Source: Amphiura filiformis
Taxonomy: Eukaryota; Echinodermata; Ophiuroidea; Amphilepidida; Amphiuridae
NCBI RefSeq assembly: GCF_039555335.1
Contig: NC_092641.1
Location: forward strand, 30,378,848 to 30,442,847
Length of the DNA: 64,000 nt
Direction of reading: 5' to 3'
Numbering within the stretch: position 1 is the stretch's first letter; each line of letters opens with the position of its first letter. Under the pieces are notes generated by a model. That model saw only the letters and a list, made by a program, of their open reading frames with translations. It had not been told where the DNA came from and did not search any database. This document shows positions 22,851-34,010 of this stretch, one piece after another. A program made the position numbers and the translations under genes.

Positions 22851-23246
22851 GCTTACTATTATGGGGAAAACGTCAAATGTGCAACTTCAAGTCGGCAGAA
22901 CAAAATTCATGGACATAAACTGAGAAATGAGGATGCTAGGATCACAAAATATGCCTTTAAAATTTAATTGAATTCTGTTTTGAACTCCAAAATCTCCCCC
23001 ACACCTTATAGCTTTTCACTATTTTTGGGTGACAATTGTTTGGTGTTAAACAGCTTGAATTTGTTCCGAATTCCAAAACCTTCCCCTAGTGTAGTGTGGT
23101 TTTCAAATCTTGCCGTATTTGAACTATGGAATACTTATCTGGGGAAATACTTGTAAATCCTATTTAGACAAACTTGTCAAGCTTCAAAAGTGGGCAATAA
23201 GGACAATTTCTAATAGTCACTACAGAAGTCATACTACGACCCTTTT

Positions 23247-23367
23247 GGGTTACTCCTTCATGTAATTATACACGAAATTAGGGTTAGGGTTAGTTTAGGG
23301 TTAGGATTAGGGTTATGATTATGATTATGATTAGCTTACACAAAATAATTACATGAAGGATCGACCC
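23247..23367. mobile_element. Fold-back element with telomere-like (TTAGGG) core
   Basis: Inverted ends 'tccttcatgtaattat' and 'ataattacatgaagga' flank 'attagggttagggttagtttagggttaggattaggg' and three 'atgatt' repeats. It interrupts the LINE frame. Confidence 0.8.
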
Positions 23368-23618
23368 ATATTTGCCAAATATAATGTCTTAACCGTCACT
23401 GATATGTATACTTTTGAATTGGGTTTTTTATGTATAGATACTCCATGAATGAGCTACCTTCTTCATTTAAATATTACTTTCAGAAATGGTATCTGATATC
23501 CATTACTATTCGACAAGACACTGTAACAATTACAATCTAACTAAAAATAAGAAAACATTTCCAGATCATTATGTTTGTACTAGTGGTCCCTATCTTTGGA
23601 ATACACTAGAAAATCAAC

Positions 23619-24062
23619 TTAAAGCCATATTATAACATTTCTGTAAAAATAACTAGTATTTAGTATTTATTTTCCATAAAATGTTAGCTTTTACTGTCAG
23701 ATATGTCCCTTTTAATTTTGAGCCGAACAAGTGAGGTAAAGCATAGAAAATTGGAATTTACTACTAGCGCCCATGCATGTTACTCACACGGTTGTAATAC
23801 GGTACGATCCTCGGGGTGTATGTGTATGCCGCACGCCGTGTATGTACCATGCATACGTGTTCGACTAATATTTCCATCGTAATAATAAAACACCGGTTCC
23901 ATCGTTTTATTCAAAATCTCGGATTTTGACAAAACAACAGCACCTAAAAGTCTTGATTTTTGCAGAGTATTTTTATTGACTAAAGTACATTACAATCGTG
24001 TAAAAACCAGAATTTAAAAAAAAATTGAGGGCGTTCTCCTCAGCAAATGTTATATGGCTTTA
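23619..24062. mobile_element. TTAA-flanked MITE, reference copy
   Basis: TTAA at 23619-23622 and 24059-24062. Ends AGCCATATTATAACATTT and AAATGTTATATGGCT are inverted. Deleting the element with one TTAA restores the LINE reading frame exactly, which confirms the insertion boundaries. A second copy is at 9687-10676. Confidence 0.9.
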
Positions 24063-24171
24063 AGCAATCTAAATCAATTAAACATTTCCTTAATCAATTT
24101 AAGCAAAAGCTAATTTCAACTTACGTTTGTTTGTTTTTTTCTTCTCTTTTGAGTACTTAAAACAAACTTAA

Positions 24172-24497
24172 GGGGTGGGGTATGAACGTTTGGACGGTAT
24201 TTATTGTGGGACATTAGAGCACATCAGATATATCGAATTGCATTCTGAATACGAAGAATGTCCTGATGATATCAAATAATTTTGATTTTTTGAAATTCGC
24301 AATGTAATACACATTTTATGGCAAATGATTAAAAATAGATATTTTTGATAACAGTACTCGAAGTAAACTTTATAAATCTGATGATTTACACTTAAAGTGT
24401 ATGTAGGTGGGATGAAAAGCCGATGATCAATTGAAAAATTTTGACCTTTCGTATTGAAGATATGGATTTTTTTTCCCAAAACACCAAAAAAAATAGG
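24172..24497. mobile_element. Half copy (one arm) of family P
   Basis: 'ttaaggggtggggtatgaacgtttgg' through 'gccgatgatcaattgaaaa' to 'ccaaaaaaaataggtcttttt' corresponds to one arm of the palindromic TTAA element complete at 50162-50826. The second arm is missing. Confidence 0.8.
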
Positions 24498-24787
24498 TCT
24501 TTTTGGTTGCTTTGGGGTTGGCCAAGGTTTTTTTCCAAGGAAGAGGTAGCTCATTAGGAAAGGTAGGACAAAACCCCACAATTTCACACAATGAACTCCA
24601 AATAGGTGACCAGTTATGATAAGGCCCACTGGCAACAAAAGCAATATTTTCAATGGGTTTAGCTGCAACCTTTGAATATGTATCTTTCATTGAAGGAGCC
24701 ATCGTGACTACAAATGGCCTAAATGATGGTAGCAAATTTACCACCATAAATGGCATTTCTATCAACATTGAATACCTTAAATGGCGA
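24498..24787 (-). other. Unassigned stretch with a minus-strand open frame
   Basis: Read on the minus strand, 24768 to about 24497 is open for roughly 90 residues (MAPSMKDTYSKVAAKPIEN, then SGPYHNWSPIW). No family is recognised. The frame then runs into the family P arm, so it is not a normal gene end. It could be an old transposon or exon fragment. Confidence 0.25.
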
Positions 24788-25015
24788 ACCCAGCATTAGC
24801 AAACACACGACGTTTTACTGAAAAGTTTTAAATGTCGAGTTATATAAAGGGTGTAATAATAAAACGTGATGCAAAACATTCTAACAATGTAGTTTAACTG
24901 TTGACAAAATATTTTGCACATATTTGTGCCCAAAATATTCTGCAATAACGTTTTAAAAACGTATTCATAATCTTTATATAACCCGATATTTGCTGAGCGC
25001 TGGGTAACCACAATA
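24788..25015. mobile_element. ACCCAGC-ended MITE with AACGTT words
   Basis: ACCCAGCATTAGCAAACACA at the left and 'tatttgctgagcgctgggt' at the right form imperfect TIRs. AACGTTTTAAAAACGT inside links it to the stretch at 7825-9360 and to the single end near 63165. Confidence 0.6.
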
Positions 25016-25172
25016 TTTTTATCCCTAAATGATGTAATCATTTTTATATCATGTTGGTAAAAGAGACAATTTTAATACTAGGTATGTCTCACACGTAAAG
25101 ATTTTAAAATTATTTTCACTAATTTAACCCATATTGTAATATATTTGCCTAAGAAAACCTAATAATGATAAC

Positions 25173-25323
25173 ATTGGATGGCTTATTTCGCATGATACCA
25201 TAACATATCGGATTTGTCATACAAATATCAAACTCACCGTTGGCTCGTCCGATGTTTTTATGACTCATCCGATGTTTTTATGACTCATCCGATATGTTAT
25301 GGTATCATGCTCAGCCATCCAAT
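25173..25323. repeat. Inverted repeat / MITE with direct repeats in the loop
   Basis: Arms of about 33 bp containing GCATGATACCATAACATATC (left) and its inverse (right), bounded by ATTGGATGGC and GCCATCCAAT. The loop holds a 20-bp direct duplication, 'tccgatgtttttatgactca'. Confidence 0.8.
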
Positions 25324-26190
25324 ATTATATCAATATTGACAATACAGCAGTGTTTTGAAAGAAAAATACCCCAATTTAAAACTTGCAGTTATTTGTATTG
25401 ATTTGAAGTAAGCGCGAAGATAATGGCGGGCTTTACGTGTTTACAGTGCTGGCATTATAACCATTGATCGCTGTAAACTGCAACTTTTTTGTAAAAGCAC
25501 TACTGTGTTGTTAATATTGAACGACATTTGACGAATGGGGTATCAAAATGAGTGTTTATAAATCATCCTTCTCGCTATGTTGAAATATTGTGAAAACAAT
25601 TATTAGTTCTGAATCTATAGGCGTATTTATAACAGCTGAGTTATGTAATAAAATTCAAAGGCAGATAGTGAGCAAGTGATTGTCCACCCAATGTAAATAA
25701 AATATAAAGAAATGTTCATTTTTGAGGAAAATGTGTTTTGTGTATTATTTATTTAAGATTGAGTTAGGGGCTGTGCAATAATTATGAGCCCTGGGAAGGG
25801 TCGAATTAGGGGCTTTCCTCAACGCAAACTTTTAGACAAGGGTTTATTGATTTTATTTTCATAGGTGACTGCACACCCAGCATTCTTTGTGTACTCATCT
25901 CCTTCAATCCAAGCATAAACTATTGTCCAAGGTCGTTATCCACTTCAGATACTTGACTGAAGTATCAAGTATAGCACTGAATTGCGTTGGAGTCGCTCAA
26001 CCGTGTCCCTCATTTGGAGACATTTGAGGGATTCTAGTCCTAAAGTGTGCGTTAGGAACATATATCTAGACCCTGTCTAGACATTACGGTTTGCAAATTG
26101 GGGGGGGGCAAAGATAGCCGAGAGCAAAATGTTTGTAGAGAGACGGGGACCGAGATCTTCCGAAGATTTACGAAAGTCTTCTAGAAACAC
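25324..26190. other. Intergenic with one solo transposon end
   Basis: At 25769 'ggggctgtgcaataattatgagccc' is a single end of the element family seen at 14247. The rest has no coding or repeat structure that I can support. Confidence 0.4.
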
Positions 26191-26194
26191 CTAA

Positions 26195-26290
26195 ACCATC
26201 CAGGTGTGAAGAAGATAATCAGCCAGTCACAACTGCCTGAGGATGGTAACAGATTGTTACTGAAAATTTTCCTTCATTAATTTCCATTGA
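26195..26290 (+). mobile_element. Possible Penelope-like fragment with a CTGAGGA...GAAA hairpin
   Basis: 'caactgcctgaggatggtaacagattgttactgaaaa' style sequence contains CTGAGGA, a GTAAC/GTTAC stem and GAAA. This resembles the CTGANGA-stem-GAAA hammerhead core found with Penelope-like elements. The translated phrase SQLPEDGNRLLLK is only suggestive, and no GIY-YIG or RT domain is seen. Confidence 0.25.
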
Positions 26291-26684
26291 AAGTTTCAAA
26301 ACTACTATAAGTGGTGTGACAAATAAAATTACAGGATTTTCGAGTTACCTGATCTAAGTATACAAAAGAAATGTTTAAATTTCGCAGTGCAATATTCACG
26401 AGCAGAGAAGTCGAACAAAGCAGTCTACATTTGAAAGCATTGATTTAGTTTGAAAGCATTGACTTGAGACTACGAAATAGCCTAAGCTGATTTAACTGTG
26501 AAAATATATAGACCATCGAAATATTTGCAATCGACATTACAAAAGGGGCCACTATTGTAATTGTATAGGTGCTATAAACAAAATCGATTCATGTCCTTAA
26601 TCCCATGTACCAGAATCGATGGAAGGCCATTATATGACCTCTACTAACCTAATGACTTTTACTGAAGCAATTTTTACTGCAAAA

Positions 26685-26905
26685 AGTAGGAGATAGAGGG
26701 GAGAAGAGATTGTGTGATGTGTGTGTGTGTGTGGGGGGGTGGAGGGCAAGGGGATATGGGCCGGGAGAGAGGAACATATGAGAGAGAGCATTGGAAGTGA
26801 AAGGGGAGGGGAGGAGAGCTCGAGATGAAGATATCGAATGTAGGGGAGGAGGAGGGGAAAGGGGTAATTTAGGGAAGATGTGGTTATATAGGGAGGGAGC
26901 CCCCT
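26685..26905. repeat. Polypurine tract with short (GT)n
   Basis: Plus strand is strongly G/A-biased ('ggggaggggaggagagctcgag', 'ggggaggaggaggggaaagggg') with a (TG)n run and G7 near 26725-26737. Low-complexity DNA of a type able to form triplex or G-rich structures. Confidence 0.8.
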
Positions 26906-27891
26906 CTTAAAGAGGCATGGGCTGTGCTTCCTGGGGATAATAAACTAATTCATAATCAAATCATCTCCATGCATCGTTTATGTTTCATACAAACAAACAA
27001 ATCCCCCACCCCACCCCATCCTTCAAAGCTCTTCAATATACGCGCATGTATATGATTTCTAGGCCTAGAACTCGTGAGTGTAATATGCCACCTATACCGT
27101 CGACAGAGAGCATCAACTGTCGTCCGCGGGATAGATTTCCGATATCAATCATGATAATAATTATGTTAGCACAATACAGTCTCAACGCAGGACTACCGAT
27201 TCTTATTGTTCTGCAAGGCTCACTCAGTCATTTAATGAGGCAATACAAACGATCGAATTTGGTATTCAACTGAACAAAATTTTGAGTTACACCTTTTCAG
27301 TGTAATTTTTTTTTTCTCGGCCAAATGAAAAGCAATAATTTTCATTTTTTCAGTAATGTCAGGAAAAACTAATGCTTGATACTGTATTTTTTTTCAAATC
27401 TTAGTGTTAAACTTAGGCGTGAAATTCAATCATTTAGTGTAAGATTTTCGATTTTGATAGGCTTCAACTCTGCCCGCGAGCCTTTTTTTGGATCAACCTT
27501 TTAGCTTTTCAAAGTAATATAGTTGGCTAACGAAGGATTTTTCCCAACTTTCTAACGCACATCACCGTCAGCGATATATCATAGTTTTGTCAGAATTTCC
27601 AGCATTTGGTAAAAAAATCAACAATCTTACATGCAATTGGGCAATATTTTAAACAAAACTTTCATTTACAAAACATAAATAGGCCCTACTACGCTGTATA
27701 TTTTATAAACTGTTTGGAACACACTTCCAAATACCCGGGTCCAAATAACCTTCGTATTAACATCCCCAGACTTTCGTTACCGTATTTAAACGCCAGCTCA
27801 AAACCAATTTTTGTAAATTGATGGTTTTTATGTTTGTTTGTCAATTTCGTGCTTTACGCGCTTTGAGTTCCTCATCGGAAGATATTGTGCC
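26906..27891. other. No feature recognised
   Basis: AT-rich DNA. Small open frames at 26980-27273 and 27606-27821 have no recognisable domain and I do not call them genes. Confidence 0.4.
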
Positions 27892-28170
27892 TTAGGGAAC
27901 AACCCAAAAGTTCGATGAAGCCCTTTAAACGAAAGTCCTTTCGTTAGGGAGGGAGGGGGGTCAAAAAGTCCGATTACGTTTGTAAAAAAGTAGTTAAAAC
28001 ATCGGTCAAAGTTGATCTTTTTTTAGGATTTTTAAAATTTTACAATTATAATGTATGTTAAAATATATAATTGTACAATTTTAGTATTTTCTGAAGTACG
28101 ATATTGACATTTTACAGTGGTTGCTGTAAATAAAATAGAATGATTGTTTCTTAAACGTGATTAATATCCA
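27892..28170. mobile_element. Truncated copy of the 'gggaacaacccaaaagttcg' element
   Basis: The left end and about 270 bp match 34012 onward, without the nested insertion present there, through 'gtacgatattgacattttacagtggttgc'. The right TIR is missing. Confidence 0.8.
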
Positions 28171-28189
28171 AGACGCTATGACACCCCGA

Positions 28190-28450
28190 TTAGTAATTTT
28201 CCTACCGGGGGTGACACTCTTCGTTAGACCTGGGTCAATATTCATATTGTGGGTCCTTTTCATATCTTGAAATTCCAAGAAGATATGACCCCCAGTGGGG
28301 TCAAATGAAAAAGATAAAAAGTACAGAATATAATAAAAAAAATAATTTCCCCACCGGGGGTGCTACTCCTCATAAGACTCTGGTAAATATTCCTATTTTG
28401 CGCCTCTATCTCGAAATGCCAAGAAGGTGTGACCCCCGGGTAACAGTGGT
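28190..28450. repeat. Diverged tandem duplication, ~155 bp period
   Basis: 'accgggggtg...ctc.tc.t.agac..ggt.aatattc' at about 28204 recurs at about 28355. Both copies end with 'ccaagaag' and 'gaccccc'. Non-coding. Confidence 0.75.
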
Positions 28451-30060
28451 ATACCACATGAGGTATCCGTGTTCTATAAGCTGCATATCCTATCAACGAC
28501 TGCTATACCTTGTTTAGGACTTTCAAAAGAAGTACCTGGTCGAATCCAACGAAAAGTGTACACGGCATGTTCAGCACGGCCCGGCAATTCTTATATCGCC
28601 TTGATAAGAGTTCGAAGCCCTGTCATCAACAGAGGGCGGTATTAATCCCACGGTAAAGAATGTCCCAATGTCTGATGAACCGCACTAATGAGCTGGTCAG
28701 TAACCATAGAAAAAGCTTGTTTCCGGCAAAAATTGACAAGTAACTATCATAAATTTCTAGATACAGTTACTAGAAGGTCGTGCGATGAAATACAACCATT
28801 TGTTAATCATTTCTTAATTGAGGGAGCAATAATTATTCCTCATGAATATTAATGTCATGTTGATGACATCATAATTACTCGAATTTTGTTGATTTTGGCA
28901 TTTTGAAACATTTAAAGCTCAAAAGACACATAAAATCAATCAGGAATATTTTCTTCATTTCACATGAGTCTCCATGCCGAAATTCTAGCATCAGAGTAAT
29001 CTCCTTTTCAAGATACAGCTTTTATAAGTGTCATATGTCACCTCTTTAATTCGTAAATTTGTATTATGCACACAAATAGTGATGCCCGTTTGTGCTGTAT
29101 TTAGGATAGTTTTTCATATCCGATTTTAACGATAAAACACATTCCCTACAGAGAAAACAAAATAGCAAAACATACAACAGTTTGTAACATTCTCTATGAA
29201 CTTGAACATCTATGTTTGGATTGTGATGTAATTAACGAGTGTAATGAGATTTCTCTTTCTGAATCTGACTGGTAAAATATTATTTTTCATCACGATTTCG
29301 CATCAAATACATACATTTCTGGGTCAAAAGACATATAAAACATTTAGAAATATTGAAATATGGTGTATAAATAACGGTAATAAAATCATTTGAGTTGATC
29401 AAGTAACCGCCTTTTATGATTTTCAAGGCAATATGCATAAATGATGATTCTGCATGTACATAATTTTTCACTTCAGTAAGCTCATCTTTTGACCAACGTT
29501 CATTATTGATCAATGTTTCTATTGTAAGCAGTAACATCAAAGAACCACAGGTGTATGAGCTTGTGCATTGAATTGGATTACTTATGGGTTTTTCAGGTTA
29601 TTGATCGCTGAATGGAAGCGAACATGATACATATTACGTAGGATTCCATGCCTGTGCGGGGAGTTGAACCCTAGCGACCAGAACTATGAACACTTTGAAG
29701 TGTTAGCACTTTGCAGGGCCGTGTCAGGGCCATAACTTAAAAGTATTAATCAATTGGCATTCGTTTTTGTATTGTGTTTATTCGCCTTGATCATACGCTT
29801 CGCGCCATATATAATAAGACCCCCTTCTGTGAAAACCTTAGACACAGAGACCCCGAAACATGCTATTTTTACCCATTTTTTCAAAATATTTCTTACAGTA
29901 TTTTTAAAAACATCTAAATTAGTTATGAAAAGAAGTCATTGGATTGAATCTAAATTGATTTCCTGAAAGGTGTGTATTCAAAGATTGCTTGTTCAATTTT
30001 TCACATATTTGTACATAATTATGAATTTTTTGTGACAATTTTTTGAGTGGTATTTTTTTA
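28451..30060. other. No gene recognised
   Basis: AT-rich intergenic DNA. Open frames on either strand are short and featureless. Confidence 0.4.
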
Positions 30061-30061
30061 C

Positions 30062-31939
30062 ATTACCTACGAATACAATTTTTCATAGCACTAGATTTAT
30101 CTTTAAAAAATGGAAATCACTAATAAATGCGCAATTGATACAAGCTTTGATATGTCCAATACTGAAATGCATTGCATTCGGACATCTTTATTATTGTGTT
30201 AAGCTGCCAGAAATTCTAAATGGCACAAAGGTAGGTTTGGTAAAAAATATGCATTACCTCCGAATACATGTTAAAATCTGTGTCATTTCCACAAAGTGAG
30301 AGAATAGTAAACAATAGTTAAGCAATAGGTGCAGGGTAATACACTCTTTATTTCTACCAAGTTTCAATAGCCTGCGTTTAAATATTTCTGAGATGTCAAC
30401 AATAAAAGCAAGTATTCGTAGGTAAATTTCGGTAACCGAATGTTACCTACGAATACAATTTGACATCGATCATGACAGTATTGTGAAACACCGCCATTCA
30501 TGCCAATGCCCATATTGGTACATAACGAAGGCCTGTATGTTTCCTATCAAATCATATGTCAATGAAAGTTGCGAATTCACATACATGCCCACCATGCAAA
30601 ACTGAATACGGCTTAATTGTTGAAAAATATGTACTGAAATAGACGACGGTCTGCTCATTTGAAAGAAAAATCAGATTCAAAGAAGATTAGAAGGGGATAA
30701 ATACTTGGATTTGTCAACTGTCATGTGTGCTTCATTTTAAATGTTTACCGACCTTCTGGTTTATGAGTAATTTGTGTCCAAATTGATTTATTCGAAGGTA
30801 ACTTTTGACGTTTTCGCTAAGGTTACCTACGAATACCATGAAAAAACGACTGTTCTCATTGTCTCATGATCTAGACAACACAGTGATGGACCCTGGTATA
30901 AAGCTAATTGTAGTTGCCCTCAAACGAAAGGCCACAAGACGTAACTGACTCCAAGATGGACTTCACAAGTCTGCAATAACGGTTTTAAGCGATTTGTGTG
31001 CAATTAAGCAAATTTAAGTCACTTTAGTGCCTTTGTTTCTTACTTCAATCCTCTTTCAACCGCTGTGAACCGACATTATTAATACATGATAGGGTCTAAA
31101 GTATCAATAAACGCACATAAAGAAAATAATACATTCAAAGTGCTTTATAAAATGAAGTTTTGATTGCGATATCCACCGAAAGTCTAATTCTTACCTACAA
31201 ATACTGAAATGTTACTTACGAATACAGCATAATACATGACATGTGTAATGAAGTGTCCCTACCAATGGAAATTAATTGTCAAAAACTTTAAGCGGTACCC
31301 CAGGACACTATTATTACCCATATACGGATTCATTCAACAATTATTTATTATGTAAAATTGCTGATTAACTACTTGTATATCAAAATGAAGTGGTAAAAAT
31401 CTTGCTAAAAGCATCAAAAAAATTTTGATCTAAGGTAATAGCATGTATTCATTTGTACGTACCATCTGAAAGAGATCTAAAAACTACCATTTTATTAATA
31501 CATTACCATAATAGCAAAATTTAAACCTCTAAACTCAATATAGATATTGTTAAATCTCTCATGTTACCTACGAATACCCGGGTTTCTTCACCTTTTCATT
31601 GTATAAAGCATTAGGTGTATGCGTATAATTCCTATTATTCTTGAAAACATATATCCTACTCGTTCTTATACAATGTGTAAATTGATTCATACTCATTTGA
31701 CAAATAAAATACAGAAACTGACCTAAACTTCATTTTCAAAAATAAACTAGCATAAATTGACTAAGATCATATTGATCGTGTTATAAAAATAAAAACAAAT
31801 ATTTTCTGGTTGAGCTAGCATTTTCCTGACACCCTGTGGTCTACATTACACGAAAACAGCGTTAATGGGAATATTCCATTTGTTTTAGGTTGATTAGTAT
31901 TGCGATAGTGAAAGCATCCTAGTGGTATTCGTAGGTAAC
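30062..31939. repeat. Locus with ten interspersed copies of GTTACCTACGAATAC (locus 3)
   Basis: Copies, some with 1-2 mismatches, start at 30062, 30253, 30442, 30822, 31190, 31211 and 31563 on the plus strand and at 30412, 30788 and 31925 on the minus strand. The DNA between them is unrelated and AT-rich. Copies 30412(-) and 30442(+) form a hairpin whose loop is itself nearly palindromic (ttcggtaaccgaa). From 30442 the main copies are spaced about 380, 368, 373 and 362 bp. I did not find TIRs. Confidence 0.8.
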
Positions 31940-32154
31940 ATTGGGTTTTGATATCACATTTACTATATCACACGTCCTGGATTTATTTTTCAAGATTAGT
32001 AATGGCACTTTTGGTTCCTATTAGGCCAATATGTCATTAATCAATGGGCAAGAGGAAATAATTGTGGAGACATTTTTATTTCGGACTTTTATTTTTGGCC
32101 CGTGGACACTTTTGGTTGGATTCGACCACCTGCATGTGCAACCATGACTGTTTC

Positions 32155-32565
32155 AAACTAACCCACTTAAGGTCTAAGGTCATTAAGGGGGGTAAAATCT
32201 TACAATTGCTTTATCTCGACATCTGTAAGGGGTGTGGGGCTCAAATACAGTGACAACATATCTCATGACCAGGGGAACATTTTACAGGGGTCAGGCCAAA
32301 GGTCATGCAGAGGTCAAATTTTAGAAATGCATTTTCTGAACATCTGAAGGGGTAGGCCTACAGGGCTCAAACTCTGTGACAATAAACTTACTGAACAGGG
32401 GAACATTTTGGAACGCTATTCAGGGGTCAGGTCAAAGGTTATCTGGGTCAAATCATAAAATTTAATTTTCTGGGCATCTATAAGGAGTACTCAAACCCGG
32501 TGTGGTGACAACAAACTTCATGACCAGGGGAACATTTTTGGAACATTTTGCAGGGGCCAGATACC
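32155..32565. repeat. ~125-135 bp tandem repeat, about three copies, with DR1-type sites
   Basis: Each unit has 'ggggtcag..caaaggt' and then 'catct.taagggg', 'gtgacaa.aaact' and 'caggggaacatttt'. AGGTCTAAGGTCA (32170), AGGCCAAAGGTCA (32293) and AGGTCAAAGGTTA (32429) are hexamer direct repeats with a one-base spacer, the DR1 arrangement bound by nuclear receptors. A regulatory role is not shown. Confidence 0.7.
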
Positions 32566-32774
32566 TCCAAAACACCAACATGCCCCAGCTAGGTTTGTGG
32601 TCTATGACCACCATTTGCCACTAGTGAAAATTTGATCGAAAAAGCATAAAAACCTGTGTTTTTTACCCGTAACACGCGCAAAGTGGTTTTTTTTTAATGG
32701 AGGGCCTGGATGCGCGACCCCTGTGTACGATCATGGAAATAGACTATCTGTTATTTCCATGGTACGATGTGCCT

Positions 32775-32960
32775 AAATAAATAATCGGCGAAATTATATT
32801 AGTTTGAAAGCGAAAATATTTCACTAATAGACACAATTCTAATTTTAACACCAGAATTATGTTTTAAAAGATGTGGTTTTATCTGACATTACTGAAAATG
32901 GAGTATCGAACGACTGCTTCCACCACGACTACGCATAACAATAAAACGTGCAGCTGCAGG
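32775..32960. repeat. Dispersed repeat, copy 1 of 2
   Basis: 'gaaattatattagtttgaaa', 'gacacaatt', 'taattttaacaccag.att' and 'taacattactgaa'-type phrases appear in the same order at 37915-38100. Ends not defined. Confidence 0.5.
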
Positions 32961-33043
32961 TCAGTAGCGTTTTGAGTGAGTCCATGGTAATGCAAACTGG
33001 CCTTCAGATATTCTTTATTACCAACTTCTATTATTATGCGGCA

Positions 33044-33709
33044 TTAAGGGATCTAAAATGAGCGTTTATTGCGTTTCGACAGTATTTTTTGTGGGACATG
33101 AGAGCACCTCAGACCTATCGAATTGCATTCTGAATACGAAGCATGTCTTTCTGATATCAAATAATTTTCATTTTTGAAAATCACAATATAATACAAATTT
33201 TATGACAAATTATAAAAATTTGATATTTTTCACATTTTGATATATAACAGTCCTCGAAGTAAATTATATAAATCTAATGATATATTCTTAAAGTGTATGT
33301 AGCAGGGAGGAAAAAGCCGACGGTCAATTGAAAATGTTGACCTTTCATATTGAAGATATGGGTTTTTTTCCCAAAAAGACCTATTTTTTTTGGTGTTTTG
33401 GGAAAAAAATCCATATCTTCAATACGAAAGGTCAAAATTTTCAATTGATCGTCGGCTTTTCATCCCACCTACATACACTTTAAGTATAAATCATCAGATT
33501 TATAAATTTTACTTCAAGTACTGTTAAATATCAAAAATATCAATTTTAATGATTTGCCATAAAATGTGTATTAAATTGCGAATTTCAAAAATCAAAATTA
33601 TTTGATATCAGAATGACATTCTTCGTATTCAGAATGCAATTCGATATGTCTGATGTGCTCTAATGTCCCAAAATAAATACTGTCCAAACGTTCATACCCC
33701 AGCCCTTAA
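33044..33709. mobile_element. Family P: TTAA-flanked long palindromic MITE, full copy
   Basis: TTAA at both ends (33044-33047, 33706-33709). The left arm from 'gggatctaaaatgagcgttt' and the right arm inverted from 'gggctggggtatgaacgttt' stay similar for about 330 bp. A central near-perfect hairpin includes 'gatatggatttttttccc'. Non-coding. Confidence 0.9.
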
Positions 33710-34010
33710 ATGTCGGCTCAGCGATAACAAAATTATGACAATTGCAATATATAATAATAATGCTAAATCTGTGTCAGAATGCTACATGAATGACGACGTT
33801 TAACATAATTAAGAAAGCGATCAGATTGATGATTTTATATCTGTCATTGTTAGGTGAGATAATCCCACAGATTCAAGCAATTCCTACATTCAATCAGAGA
33901 AGATGAAAAGAGAGGAGATTTAGATTAAGCTGATTATTCCAATTATTCACTCCCACGTCAGCATTTGAAGTAAACATTACCGGGAAACATAAACCTTCAT
34001 GGCTGAAAAG

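Larger units (their letters stand above)
23125..24130 (+). pseudogene. LINE reverse transcriptase C-terminal remnant, twice interrupted
   Basis: From 23125 the plus strand reads YGILIWGNT, then YLDKLVKLQKWAIRTISNS, typical of the region after the RT domain of CR1/L2/RTE-like LINEs. After a fold-back insertion (23247-23367) it resumes with FAKYNVLTVTDMYTFELGFFMYRY and NELPSSFKYYF. A frameshift near 23495 leads to HYYSTRH and GPYLWNTLENQLK. Removing the TTAA element at 23619-24062 joins this directly to QSKSIKHFLNQFKQKLISTY. The catalytic RT core and any endonuclease are absent. A dead retrotransposon fragment, not a host gene. Confidence 0.8.

Noticed and set aside
24427..24768. 113-codon minus-strand frame as a host gene
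   Set aside because: It continues into a family P transposon arm and no family is recognised; kept only as an unassigned low-confidence stretch.
30062..31939. CRISPR array based on regularly spaced 15-mers
   Set aside because: Spacing is 190-380 bp, repeats occur on both strands, and the surrounding DNA is metazoan.
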